Origin: an uncultured Oscillospiraceae bacterium
GTDB taxonomy: Bacteria > Bacillota > Clostridia > Oscillospirales > Acutalibacteraceae
Reading direction: 5' to 3'
NCBI GenBank assembly: GCA_900546265.1
Contig: URCA01000027.1
Coordinates: forward strand, 1-45,042
Length of the DNA stretch: 45,042 bases
The notes under the pieces are model-generated. The model was not told the origin of the DNA, searched no databases, and worked only from the letters and a program-made list of their open reading frames with translations. Below, piece by piece: positions 14,825 through 23,989 of this stretch. Numbering within the stretch: position 1 is the stretch's first letter; every line of letters begins with the position of its first letter. A program made the translations under genes and the position numbers.

Positions 14825-15766
14825 ATGAAAGCGGTTGTGAAATATGGGGAATTGCCGGGGCAGGTGGATTACAGAGATATTTTGGAACCCATCTGCAAAG
14901 ACGAGGATGTCAAAATTGAGATCCGCGCCTGTGCCATCTGCATGACGGATCTACATATTGTTGCGGCGACCTATCCTTGGAAAGTGGGGACGCCGTTGGG
15001 ACATGAGTTTTGCGGCGTGGTAGTAGAAGCGGGAAAGAACGTCTGCAAATTTAAGGTGGGGGATCGCGTGGTAGCCTGCATGAATGGAGGCTTTGCGAAA
15101 TACGTAGTGAAAAACGAAAATGACTGGGTGTTTCCCCTGCCCGATACAATCTCCTTTCAGGAAGGAGCGCTTTTGGAACCTCTGGCAGCGGCGGTCAACA
15201 GCGTTTTTCATCATTCGCATATTCTGCCAATGGATTCCGTGCTGATAGAAGGCCCCGGCGTGCTGGGGCTTTGTGCGCTGCAGGCAGCGAAACAACTGGG
15301 GGCCCGCGTGATGGTTTCGGGAACCGTTGTGGATGCCAGTCGGTTGAAGACGGCTGAGCGACTGGGCGCAGACAGAACCCTAAACGTCATGGAGGAGGAT
15401 CTCCTGCTTGCAGCCGAAGAGTTTTCCGACGGCCGGGGTATGGACACGGTCTTGGAATGTTCCGGAAGCCAGGCGGCGCTTGACGCCGGTCTGCAGGTGC
15501 TCCGCTATGGCGGGCAGCTAACGCAGGTGGGGATTTTCGCGAAAAATGCCACGGTGGATTTGGGGCAATTGGTTTATCATGATCGCAGCATTGTGGGAAG
15601 CGTGGCATATGACCGGGAAACTTGGATGCGGACAATACGATTGGTTGAATCGGCGCGCATAGATGTCAAAAGCTTTATTTCGGAAACTCTTCCCCTGTCC
15701 GAATGGAAACGCGGGTTTGAAAAGGCAGCCAAAAGAGAGGGCTTTCGCATCCTGCTTCTTCCGTAG
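14825..15766 (+). CDS. Zinc-dependent MDR alcohol/polyol dehydrogenase
   Basis: A 313-residue medium-chain dehydrogenase. Catalytic zinc ligands are visible as Cys39 (ACAICMTDLHI), His60-Glu61 (PLGHEFCGVV) and the glutamate of LLEPLAAAV (about 118). The NAD(P)-binding loop is GPGVLGLCALQAAKQLGA (about 142-159). The structural-zinc lobe with four cysteines found in liver-type ADHs is absent: the segment after DRVVACMNGG goes straight to FAKYVV. That makes it smaller than usual and closest to sorbitol or threonine dehydrogenase-like branches. Start follows the aminotransferase stop with no gap, so the two are translationally linked. Last gene of the operon. Confidence 0.87.
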   Translation: MKAVVKYGELPGQVDYRDILEPICKDEDVKIEIRACAICMTDLHIVAATYPWKVGTPLGHEFCGVVVEAGKNVCKFKVGDRVVACMNGGFAKYVVKNENDWVFPLPDTISFQEGALLEPLAAAVNSVFHHSHILPMDSVLIEGPGVLGLCALQAAKQLGARVMVSGTVVDASRLKTAERLGADRTLNVMEEDLLLAAEEFSDGRGMDTVLECSGSQAALDAGLQVLRYGGQLTQVGIFAKNATVDLGQLVYHDRSIVGSVAYDRETWMRTIRLVESARIDVKSFISETLPLSEWKRGFEKAAKREGFRILLLP

Positions 15767-15786
15767 AGCACAGAAGAAACATAGAG

Positions 15787-15845
15787 AAAAAACAGGCAGG
15801 GCAGGCGCGCTCAATAAAGAAACGCGTCTGCCCTGCCTGTTTTAA
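15787..15845. terminator. Bidirectional terminator between convergent operons
   Basis: AAAACAGGCAGGGCAGGCGCG (ending 15809) pairs with a nearly perfect complement from 15823, with one G-T pair, around a 13-base loop. A-rich bases lead in and T-rich bases follow, so it can stop transcription from both the MDR operon on the + strand and the GH94 operon on the - strand, whose last codons lie about 10 bases away. Confidence 0.88.
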
Positions 15846-15855
15846 CGGCGGCGTT

Positions 15856-18387
15856 TTAATCGTGTATCTCGATCCGCATTCCGTCATGAAGCCAATTTGA
15901 GGACAGATGCCATACAGGTGTCCGCAGCAGAGGATCCTCAGTGGAATCGACTGGCCTGCCGTTCACATATAGGCTACGCACACCGCTGTGTGTATTCCGG
16001 TAAAGGAGAGTTAACGCATGCCCCTTGACGACTATACGCAGTTCCGCGTGATCGCAAGGCATTTCGCGCGGCATCTGGATTGTCAGCCCGTCTAAATCCG
16101 GCACGATTCCGAAGCCATGCTTTATAAGGCCTTTTATCAGTACTGTACCGCTGCCTGTATACCAGTCGCCCATCGATTCACCGTCTATTCCGTACGCCGG
16201 ATTGTAACAATAGGAATTCGGCATCACAAAGGGCGTCATGGTGCAATTACTGTGAGAAATTACCATTGATTTCTCCATCTGTTTCCATGCCAGCCCCCCT
16301 TCGCCCAATGCGAATAGCGCCATGACGGCAAACAGGCTGGCGTGGACATACGCCGTGCCGTTTTCATAGGTTCCGGGCGTCGTCGTACAGATCCGCCCAA
16401 CCAGCGGCCGCATGGAAGGCGGAAAAGGCACGTCAAAGGTTCTTAAGCCATATTTTGAGTCCAGCTGTTCAAAGGCCTTCAGGATGCTTTCCCGCATGGT
16501 AACGTCCGTATGGATCATACCGGAAAGCACCCAGAACGCATGGGAGGTGGAGCTGATTCGCGCACGGTTGTCGGGATCTCTCCAGGAACCAATCTTATAT
16601 GAAAGCTTGTCCCCCCAGCCATGCACGACGCGCCTCTCCTGCGCGGCGTTCCTATCGATGGCGTACTGGAACAGACCGGCTTCTATTTGGCGGCGATATC
16701 GCGAATAGCCGGCTGCCTTTTCTTTATGTAGGCCGATCTTTTTCAAAATGGCAGCCATTTCCTTACAATTCTGATAAAAATGCAGCGTGGCCATGACCGA
16801 TACACCGGATCCGAACAGCTTGCCGGGATCACGGGTGCCGCCCAGCTCGTTAATGGAATCGTTCCAATCGCCGTATAGGGCGCGCAGACAGCCTGTCCCG
16901 CCTTCGCTGTCGAGATTGCACGCGAGAAAATCCATGATTTTGAGAAGATGATCCAGCACGGTGTCGACAATGCGGCTCTTGGCAACAATGCGTGTATTTT
17001 CTTTGTTTGGAATATAATATCCACACGGCTCGCTTAGTATGGAATAATCGTCCGTGAACGCCAGGTATGTGTACAGTGTAGAGACGATCCAGTTTCCCTG
17101 ATCGATAAACATGCGTAAATCCATTTCCGGAAGCGCGTCCGCAGAAGCGGGAAGGGAAAACTGTCTCGGAGGCCTGCCGTCCTCCAAAATGTACTGCATG
17201 GCGGTCAGAATCTTTTGACGGCTTTGGGCAGGCTCCCAGATCAGGCTGCCTTCCAACTGCTGCATGACATCGCGTATGCCGATAAAAGAGCCTGCGTAGT
17301 TTTTACCAAGAGCGCAGAAGTTTACCTGCTTCTGTACGCTTTTGATAAACCGGTTCAAAACCTTAACAGAAACGCTGCCTTTCCAATCACCGAAGGTGAT
17401 GTCCAGGCAAGACAACTGTTCCAGTTCGTGCTTTTCGCGGTTCTCCAGTGCCTTATCGATCTGCCGCGTATCAATACCGGCTCCCAGTGCTTTTTCTGCT
17501 TGGCTTAAGCTGTGGCAGTACGAAAGATCGTATTCTCGTCGTACCGATTCACCGGGGGCAAGCTCCACATGGATCATGTCTACGGCTGCCGGGACATCCG
17601 TCGTGCTGACGGCAAGGCGCATGCCGGCGAGTCTGCCGCTGCGCAGGGATTCCGCATTACTCAGTTTTCGTCCGCTTCCGCCCAGCATATCCATACGCCC
17701 CGCCGAATGGTATTCAGCTAGCCGGCGGCCACCTTGTTCGGCCATATTGATGGCCAGGCAGTCCTCATTGCATTGAAGAAGGCAAGTGTCTTTTCCGCGT
17801 CTTCCAGTTTTCTCTAGTTTCTCCCAAAAATTTTCGCTTTCAGCAAAACGCAGGATCGCCTCGATCTCCGAAGCCATGTAAAATTGAAACGGTTTATCCG
17901 TCATGTTAACAGCAACAAAAGAAAAATGGATGTGTTTGTGGGCGTCAACATGAAGCCTTACGGCGAAAATATGTCCCTTTTCCTTGGCTATGTAATAGGC
18001 GCAGCACGTGGAGTATACCACATATCGGGAGATAGGCAGAGGCTCAAACAGCGGTTTGTTTATCTCAAAAAGAGAAACAGGAAAGAAACCGCCGTTTTCC
18101 AACGGGATTCCCGCGAAAAAATTGACAGATGGGTCATCCGAGGCATAGATCGGTTTGAAAATATGAAACGTGGATTCGTATGCTTCTATGTATCCGGACG
18201 AGCGCGCCCATACAACGAGACCGTCCGCCGAAAGGGGATAGCGGGACTCGCCGTGTTTCCTTTCCAGACACACGATGTCTTGATCGTTCAGATAGTACAC
18301 ATTTTGAGGAAGCTTTTGCTCGGGCATCTCCGTATCCAGCGTTTCAATGTCAAAAATGAGTTTTTGGATTTTTTCAGCAAGTGTCAT
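15856..18387 (-). CDS. GH94-like glycoside phosphorylase
   Basis: An 843-residue protein with the GH94 plan: an N-terminal beta-sandwich (about 1-290), a linker helix and an (alpha/alpha)6 barrel. Diagnostic segments are GIRDVMQQLEG (about 377), the catalytic acid in GDWNDSINELG (Asp510), TYENGTAYVHASLFAVMALFALGEG with the histidine likely to contact phosphate, and GDWYTGSGTVLIKGLIKHGFGIVPDLDGLTIQMP near the end. Such enzymes split a disaccharide with phosphate, saving one ATP per sugar; the exact disaccharide is unknown. No signal peptide. The start at 18387 fits GGAGGG (18395-18400). It is the third gene of a - strand operon after GH27 and a zinc-ribbon protein. A related phosphorylase family or plain GH activity is the main alternative. 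Confidence 0.8.
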   Translation of the reverse strand: MTLAEKIQKLIFDIETLDTEMPEQKLPQNVYYLNDQDIVCLERKHGESRYPLSADGLVVWARSSGYIEAYESTFHIFKPIYASDDPSVNFFAGIPLENGGFFPVSLFEINKPLFEPLPISRYVVYSTCCAYYIAKEKGHIFAVRLHVDAHKHIHFSFVAVNMTDKPFQFYMASEIEAILRFAESENFWEKLEKTGRRGKDTCLLQCNEDCLAINMAEQGGRRLAEYHSAGRMDMLGGSGRKLSNAESLRSGRLAGMRLAVSTTDVPAAVDMIHVELAPGESVRREYDLSYCHSLSQAEKALGAGIDTRQIDKALENREKHELEQLSCLDITFGDWKGSVSVKVLNRFIKSVQKQVNFCALGKNYAGSFIGIRDVMQQLEGSLIWEPAQSRQKILTAMQYILEDGRPPRQFSLPASADALPEMDLRMFIDQGNWIVSTLYTYLAFTDDYSILSEPCGYYIPNKENTRIVAKSRIVDTVLDHLLKIMDFLACNLDSEGGTGCLRALYGDWNDSINELGGTRDPGKLFGSGVSVMATLHFYQNCKEMAAILKKIGLHKEKAAGYSRYRRQIEAGLFQYAIDRNAAQERRVVHGWGDKLSYKIGSWRDPDNRARISSTSHAFWVLSGMIHTDVTMRESILKAFEQLDSKYGLRTFDVPFPPSMRPLVGRICTTTPGTYENGTAYVHASLFAVMALFALGEGGLAWKQMEKSMVISHSNCTMTPFVMPNSYCYNPAYGIDGESMGDWYTGSGTVLIKGLIKHGFGIVPDLDGLTIQMPREMPCDHAELRIVVKGHALTLLYRNTHSGVRSLYVNGRPVDSTEDPLLRTPVWHLSSNWLHDGMRIEIHD

Positions 18388-18414
18388 ATGGCATTCCCTC
18401 CGCACGGTTTCTTT

Positions 18415-18639
18415 TCATTTTTCGGAGAGCGCAGAATCGTATTTTTCCGATAAAAAAAGCGCGCAGCCCAGTTCTTTAAATTGCTGGATTTTATTCTCGA
18501 TTAAGGTTGTCTCACATTCAAATTTCTGGGCCAGGCAGGCTACGCACAAAAACTCAGTTGCGAAGCGATTTACCATTTTTTTATATACGCCGATCGCGTC
18601 GTTCGTTAAAAGCTTCCCGCAGCTTTTACAGCTTGCCAT
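18415..18639 (-). CDS. Small zinc-ribbon-like protein between GH27 and GH94 genes
   Basis: A 74-residue protein with two CxxC pairs (CKSC at about 4-7, CVAC at about 32-35) that could bind one zinc ion, followed by a helical C-terminus (QKFECETTLIENKIQQFKELG). Its ATG overlaps the GH27 stop codon (TGATG), so it is translated from the same mRNA by coupling. I cannot name a family. Position between two enzyme genes, rather than near a regulator, argues for a role tied to these enzymes, for example as a small partner or regulator, but that is inference. Confidence 0.65.
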   Translation of the reverse strand: MASCKSCGKLLTNDAIGVYKKMVNRFATEFLCVACLAQKFECETTLIENKIQQFKELGCALFLSEKYDSALSEK

Positions 18640-19787
18640 CACATATCCTCGACGACGCGGGCGCGAAGCATCAGGCAGTCATGCGCATCTACCAAGGCGG
18701 TAAAACGGCTGTCTATCGTCTCTAATTGGGTTCCGTTCCACAAGTCCTTCATAATCAGCTTTCTGCCGCAGCTGTTATTAAGCCCCAGCTCTGCGAGGCA
18801 GGAATACATGGGGCGACTGTCATCCGCAAGATTGAACATGCCGATGGCAAAATCCCCGTTTTCCAGGAGCTTGGCCCAGATAAAGCAGTCATCATCGCCG
18901 CCCGCTTTGAAGGTTTGGAAGCCGCCGATAATAAATGGCTGCCGACATGCCCTGTCCTGATTGATAGCCAGAATCTCCCGATTCATTAGAATCCTGCGCG
19001 TTTCTTCATCCATCTGACGAATGTCGCACCCGATCATCAGGGGCGATCCCAGCAACGCCCACAGTGAAAAGTGTGTGCGGTACTGTTCAAAAGAACACCC
19101 CTGGAATCCGACGTTACCCTTGCCGTGCATTCCAACGACCAGCATATCCATATCGTTGAAACAGCCCGCACTGTTATGGGTTTGAAGCTCACGCTGCTGG
19201 TGGGCAATCGTTTTGACGGACTCCCAAGTGTCATATATGTCCATTGTGGAACGCCAAGTATGTGCGCCTGTCGTTTGGATCCAAGCTTTTGTATCGTCCG
19301 CTCCCCAGGAGCACGCGCTGTATAAAATGTCCCGACCACTCAATTCCAACGCCACGCCCATTCGGCGGTAGAGCAGCGCCCCGGATTCATCAGCAGGCTT
19401 AAAGCAATAGTCATATTTCAGAAAATCTACACCCCATTCCGCAAAGGACTGGGCATCTAAAAATTCGTGTTCATAGCTGCCTGGGAATTGGCCGCAGGTC
19501 ATGCAGCCGGCACAGGAGTAAATGCCGAGTTTCAAACCCATGCCGTGCAAAGAGTCCGCAACCGCGCGAATGCCGTTCGGGAATTTTTCCGGATCCGGGA
19601 CAAGACGACGATCGGCATCCCGGTGCCGCAGAGACCAACCGTCATCAATAACCAGATACACATAGCCCAGATCCTTCAGCCCGCTGTAAACAAGCATTTC
19701 AGCCGATTCATAAATCAGCCGTTCATTTACCTGGATACCGAATGTATTCCAGGAATTCCAACCTAAGGGTGGCGTAGGAGCCAGCAT
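18639..19787 (-). CDS. GH27 alpha-galactosidase-type glycoside hydrolase
   Basis: A 382-residue enzyme with the classic GH27 order: PPLGWNSWNTF near the start, YLVIDDGWS (45-52), KLGIYSCAG (86-94), the nucleophile Asp126 in FLKYDYC, and NDMDML (211-216) holding the acid/base aspartate. The C-terminal 100 residues form the beta-domain. GH27 enzymes remove alpha-galactose (or alpha-N-acetylgalactosamine, beta-arabinopyranose) from oligosaccharides. There is no signal peptide, so it acts in the cytoplasm on imported glycans. A promoter lies upstream (19870-19899). It heads a three-gene operon with the zinc-ribbon and GH94 genes. Sugar preference cannot be fixed by eye. Confidence 0.92.
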   Translation of the reverse strand: MLAPTPPLGWNSWNTFGIQVNERLIYESAEMLVYSGLKDLGYVYLVIDDGWSLRHRDADRRLVPDPEKFPNGIRAVADSLHGMGLKLGIYSCAGCMTCGQFPGSYEHEFLDAQSFAEWGVDFLKYDYCFKPADESGALLYRRMGVALELSGRDILYSACSWGADDTKAWIQTTGAHTWRSTMDIYDTWESVKTIAHQQRELQTHNSAGCFNDMDMLVVGMHGKGNVGFQGCSFEQYRTHFSLWALLGSPLMIGCDIRQMDEETRRILMNREILAINQDRACRQPFIIGGFQTFKAGGDDDCFIWAKLLENGDFAIGMFNLADDSRPMYSCLAELGLNNSCGRKLIMKDLWNGTQLETIDSRFTALVDAHDCLMLRARVVEDM

Positions 19788-19869
19788 AAGTCGTTAATCC
19801 TTTCTCTGTTCGCCGGGCAACCGGCTTTGCGACTTTGGCAGCCAAATGGTGACAAAGAGGCTTGTCTTA

Positions 19870-19899
19870 AGTATACCGAATCGAGAAAGGAAAACACAA
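19870..19899 (-). promoter_or_regulatory. Promoter of the GH27-GH94 operon
   Basis: On the - strand, TTGTGT (19899-19894), an 18-base spacer and TATACT (19875-19870) match a housekeeping promoter. The start codon of the GH27 gene is about 83 bases downstream. It lies next to the end of the AraC regulator gene, which is transcribed toward it. Confidence 0.5.
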
Positions 19900-19946
19900 T
19901 GAAATATGTTGCCCGATACTTGCAGAAAGTTACCTGATGTATGCCT

Positions 19947-20831
19947 TTAGGAACGAGCGGGATCGTCCCGCGCGTTCTCATCCGTTTTGATTTCCCTGGA
20001 GTACCTCGCGCGGTATTGCCGCGCGGACATGTTGTATTTTAGGCGGAACAGACGGTAGAAGGAGGAAAAGGTGCTGAAGCCGGTTGACATCGCTATCTGT
20101 GAAATAGGCATGTCGCTTTCGATCAGAAGATATCTTGCACGATCGATGCGGTAGTTGTTGAGATATTCGCTTGGGGATAAACCGATCTCCTCTTTGAAGA
20201 TGCGGTAAAGATAACTGCGGTTGATATTGAGAGTTTTTGAAAGTTCCATGATGGTGATGGGGTTGGCATAATTAAAATGAATATAACCCACCGCCCGGCG
20301 GACAAAGTCCCGCGTCAGAGCGTCTGGCTGGATGTTGTCGCTGTGAGAATCGGCCAGAATTGCGAAAAAAGAAACCAGTTGAGACAAGGCGTATAAATCC
20401 GCGTTAGGGGAGAGTCGGTTCAGGGTTCTGGCGGTGGCCTCGATTTGCTCCGCCAGTGGAACTGCGATCTCCGGGGGGATGGTGATCACCATATTACCGC
20501 CGCGGAATCCGGTGCGTTCAATCAATTCCCGCGCGTAATCGCCGTTGAAGGCAAAAAAACAGTAATCCCAGGGAGTCTCTGCATCCGCCGCGTACAGGGT
20601 GGTTTCGTTTGGATAGATAATAAACGCCTGGTTGGCGGAAAGATGATATGTGGTATTGCGCGCAACGTAGGAGCCTTTCCCTGAAACGATCAGATGGATG
20701 AGATAAAAGCTGCGAACTACGGGGCCATAGCAATAGCGCGGTTTACAGCGGTCCCTTCCCACATGACACATATAAAGATAGGAATTTTGAGACAGTAAGC
20801 TGGAGAACAAAATAGGATCCTGATAGGCCAT
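19947..20831 (-). CDS. AraC family transcriptional regulator
   Basis: A 294-residue protein with an N-terminal cupin-like sensing domain (about 20-150, including FYLIHLIVSGKGSYVARNTTYHLSANQAFIIYPNET, typical of sugar-responsive AraC proteins) and a C-terminal double helix-turn-helix (about 185-285: ITIMELSKTLNINRSYLYRIFKEEIGLSPSEYLNNYRIDRARYLL and ISQIAMSTGFSTFSSFYRLFRLKYNMSARQYR). It is divergent from the long transport operon and lies just upstream of the GH27 operon, so it is the obvious candidate activator of both in response to an imported sugar. The long divergent gap (359 bases) leaves room for its binding sites. Confidence 0.93.
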   Translation of the reverse strand: MAYQDPILFSSLLSQNSYLYMCHVGRDRCKPRYCYGPVVRSFYLIHLIVSGKGSYVARNTTYHLSANQAFIIYPNETTLYAADAETPWDYCFFAFNGDYARELIERTGFRGGNMVITIPPEIAVPLAEQIEATARTLNRLSPNADLYALSQLVSFFAILADSHSDNIQPDALTRDFVRRAVGYIHFNYANPITIMELSKTLNINRSYLYRIFKEEIGLSPSEYLNNYRIDRARYLLIESDMPISQIAMSTGFSTFSSFYRLFRLKYNMSARQYRARYSREIKTDENARDDPARS

Positions 20832-21190
20832 TATAATCCCATCCTTTCCTTTACAGAATTATTTTTGCAGGGTAGCCATACTGATTCGATACCAGATACA
20901 TTCTTTTGAATGCCTGTAACATATTCTCGGATTTCCGGAATCATACAACATATTAGAAGAAATGAGTCACACACTACAATTGACATTATCCGAAGAGAAA
21001 AGCTATACTTTAAATAGAGAAAATACAAAAACGATCTAATTAGTTCATACAAAAAGAGAGTAGTTGTATAAAGTATACTTCTGTTGCTGTTTGTTGTCAA
21101 GAGAGAATCGATAACAATTTAGAATGATTTTTCAGCATATTCCGAGGGCCGGATCACGTGCTGCCGAACAACTGAAAGGAGCAGGGAAAT
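20832..21190 (+). promoter_or_regulatory. Divergent control region between the AraC gene and the transport operon
   Basis: An AT-rich 359-base gap. A strong + strand promoter is visible: TTGACA (20980-20985), 18-base spacer, TATACT (21004-21009). About 180 bases of leader separate it from the first gene. AAGGAGCAGGG at 21176-21186 is the ribosome binding site. The sequence TTGTATAAAGTATACTT near 21064-21080 is partly symmetrical and might be a regulator site. I found no terminator or riboswitch fold in the leader. Confidence 0.6.
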
Positions 21191-23989
21191 ATGAAGAGAC
21201 GGTGGTGGAGAACGGGAGCCTTGTTGTATCTCTTCGCATATGCATGCAGCTTCATGCCGTCTGTGGAAGCGTCCGGCACGACTCCTGCCGCTGCGGTGGA
21301 TGCAGGCGTTTATGAAGGGGCCGCCGAATCAATAACAGCGGCCGTGCCGGAAACCAGCGGAGAAATAGATGGGGAAAAAGCGGTCTATTTGGAAGCGGGT
21401 GAGACACTCTCCTTTACTGTACAGATCCCCAAAGACGCCGCCTACACGCTGGGCCTGCTTTACTGTCCGGGAGACGATAAACGGCGGCCGGTGGAAGCCG
21501 CCATCACCGTGGATGGTCTCTATCCGTTTGAGGATATGGAAAAGCTGACCTTTCCCAAGCTCTGGGAAAATGCGGGCGAGCCCCGCGTGGATGGGCAGGG
21601 AAATGAGTTTGCACCGGAACAGATTTTGGTAAAGGCTTATACGCAGCAGGTGGCCGTCGATATTACCGGCCGTCGGGCGCACCCGTTCACGATAGACTTG
21701 ACGGCTGGAGAACATGTGATTACGGTAAAAGCTTTGGACGCGCCTTTTGCACTGGCAGCCTTGATCCTGGGAGCGCCGGAGGTTGCCTTGCCGTATGAAG
21801 CGGTGTATAAGGAACAGCGCCAGAGCGGCAAGTCGGATTATACAGGAGAGCAGATCGAGCTCCAGGGCATACAGGCCAGCCTGAAATCCACAGAATCGTT
21901 GATTCCGCTGTCCGATGGAAATGAAGCGTCGCTCTCGCCGTCTGAGCCGAATAAGAGCCGGTTGAACTACATAGGCGGTACAAACTGGAATGGACCAGGC
22001 GATACGCTGACGTGGAAATTCCATATTGAAAAATCGGGCTGGTACACCTTGGGGATCCAGTACCGGCAGAATTATGTTTTGAATGGCAGTTCCTACCGTT
22101 GGTTAAAGATTGATGGGCAAACTCCGTTTGCGGAGGCTGAGATTTTAGAGTTTCCTTATGGGGTGGGCTGGGCCTTTTTCACCTTTGGGGGAGACGAACC
22201 TTACAGAATTTATCTGGAAGCTGGCGACCATGAGCTGAGTCTTGCCGTTACCTTAGCGGAACTATCGGATGTTGTGTCCAAAATGGAAACTCTGTGTGAA
22301 AAATTGGGCGATTTGTATCTTGATATGGTGATGATCACGGGAACGGACGTTGACGTGTACCGCGATTACGATCTTTATCGCCAGATACCGAATTTTATTG
22401 AAAGTCTGAACGCCTACCGCCAGTCAATAAGCGAATTGGAAAATGAGGTTGAGGAAATTTCCGGTAAAAAAGGAGGTTCCACGGTTTCCTTGCTGCGGAA
22501 TATGCGGATGGTGCTGGACAATATGTGCGACCGGCCGTATGAGGCCCATCGCTTTATCACCAATTATTACAACGTGTATTGTAGCCTGACAGCCGGTTTG
22601 TATGAGATGAGCAGTATGCCGCTGGACATCAGCCGGATTCTGCTGGCTTCCCCTCAGCAGGATTTTGTAAAACCGACCGCCGGCTTTTTTCGCCGCGTGG
22701 CCTTTTCTGTTCAAAAGTTTTTCGGCTCCTTTGTCGAGGATTACAGCGCGGTGACGAGCGCCGACGGCAGGGAAAAGGCTATCACCTTATGGGTGAACTG
22801 GGGCCGGGATCAGGCGCAGATTCTCAATTCACTGATTCAGGAGGGCTTTACACCCGACACGGGGATTGGCGTTCAGGTAAAGCTAACCAATGCGTCTTTA
22901 GTGCAGGCCATATTGTCGGGGAACGGCCCGGACTGCGTATTGCAGCAGTCCCGCACAACACCCGTGGATCTGGCCATCCGCGGCGGTCTGCTGGATTTAA
23001 AGGGGTTTCCCGATTTTACAGACGTTGCATCGCGCTTTCAAGATAAGGCCACGCTTCCCTACGAGTATAATGGGGGCTGTTATGCCCTGCCAGATACACA
23101 GAACTTTTTCATGATGTTTTACCGAACAGATATTTTCCAGGAGCTAGGCCTAAAAGTGCCGAACACATGGGACGAATTCCTGGAAGTATCGGCAGTTCTT
23201 CAGCGGAACAATTTGGAATGTTACCTACCCTATACGCAGATAGTCGATATGACGACCATCAACAGCGGTGTCGGCGGCCTGACACTGTTCCCGACTCTGC
23301 TGCTGCAAAACGGAATCAACCTGTATGCCGACGATCTGTCAGCCACCACCTTTCAAGAGCCGCCGTCCATATCGGTTTTCACTTTCTGGACGGATTTTTA
23401 TACCAAGCAGAAATTTCCTGTTGCGATGGATTTTTACAACCGCTTCCGAACCGGAACCGCTCCGCTGGGTATCCAGACGTATTCGCTCTATACCACCCTG
23501 GCGGTTGCTGCCCCGGAAATCGACGGCCGCTGGGCGGTAGTTCCCATTCCGGGCGTGGAAAGTGCTACGGGGGAAATCAACCGCGTGCAAGCAGGGTCAG
23601 GAACGGGCTGCTCCATTCTGGCTTTGACCGACGTGGCCCAGGAGTCCTGGGGATTCTTGAAATGGTGGACTTCGGAGGAGGTGCAGCTTTCCTATTCCAA
23701 CAGTCTGGAATCGGTTTTGGGAACGGTCGGACGGCACCCCACCGCAACCATTGAAGCGTTCAGGCAGATGGGCTGGGACAAGGAGACGCTTCAGCAATGC
23801 CTGGAGCAGTGGCAGGATGTGGAAGAGCTGCCGGAAGTGCCGGGCGGCTACTATGTGGCAAGAGGGATCGATCAGGCGTATTGGAATATTGTGAACATGG
23901 ACGCCAACGCCACGGATATGCTGTTGAAATGGGGAAAAGTGGTCAACGAAGAAATTTCGCGCAAAAGGGGGCAGTATGGCCTTGGCTAA
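21191..23989 (+). CDS. Giant solute-binding protein with N-terminal carbohydrate-binding-like modules
   Basis: A 932-residue exported protein, about twice the normal size of an ABC sugar-binding protein. After a signal peptide (MKRRWWRTGALLYLFAYACS) come two similar beta-sandwich-like segments (about 50-190 and 235-360; each reads as ...AGETLSFTVQIPKDAAYTLGLLYC... and ...GDTLTWKFHIEKSGWYTLGIQY...), a helical linker (about 380-510) and, from about 526 (KAITLWVNWGRD), a family 1 extracellular sugar-binding domain (LPDTQNFFMMFYRTDIFQELGLKVPNTWDEFLEV). The membrane anchor is unclear: no good lipobox. It probably catches oligosaccharides and hands them to the two permeases that follow; its end overlaps the first permease gene by 14 bases. 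The fused front part resembles carbohydrate-binding modules. Confidence 0.82.
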   Translation: MKRRWWRTGALLYLFAYACSFMPSVEASGTTPAAAVDAGVYEGAAESITAAVPETSGEIDGEKAVYLEAGETLSFTVQIPKDAAYTLGLLYCPGDDKRRPVEAAITVDGLYPFEDMEKLTFPKLWENAGEPRVDGQGNEFAPEQILVKAYTQQVAVDITGRRAHPFTIDLTAGEHVITVKALDAPFALAALILGAPEVALPYEAVYKEQRQSGKSDYTGEQIELQGIQASLKSTESLIPLSDGNEASLSPSEPNKSRLNYIGGTNWNGPGDTLTWKFHIEKSGWYTLGIQYRQNYVLNGSSYRWLKIDGQTPFAEAEILEFPYGVGWAFFTFGGDEPYRIYLEAGDHELSLAVTLAELSDVVSKMETLCEKLGDLYLDMVMITGTDVDVYRDYDLYRQIPNFIESLNAYRQSISELENEVEEISGKKGGSTVSLLRNMRMVLDNMCDRPYEAHRFITNYYNVYCSLTAGLYEMSSMPLDISRILLASPQQDFVKPTAGFFRRVAFSVQKFFGSFVEDYSAVTSADGREKAITLWVNWGRDQAQILNSLIQEGFTPDTGIGVQVKLTNASLVQAILSGNGPDCVLQQSRTTPVDLAIRGGLLDLKGFPDFTDVASRFQDKATLPYEYNGGCYALPDTQNFFMMFYRTDIFQELGLKVPNTWDEFLEVSAVLQRNNLECYLPYTQIVDMTTINSGVGGLTLFPTLLLQNGINLYADDLSATTFQEPPSISVFTFWTDFYTKQKFPVAMDFYNRFRTGTAPLGIQTYSLYTTLAVAAPEIDGRWAVVPIPGVESATGEINRVQAGSGTGCSILALTDVAQESWGFLKWWTSEEVQLSYSNSLESVLGTVGRHPTATIEAFRQMGWDKETLQQCLEQWQDVEELPEVPGGYYVARGIDQAYWNIVNMDANATDMLLKWGKVVNEEISRKRGQYGLG

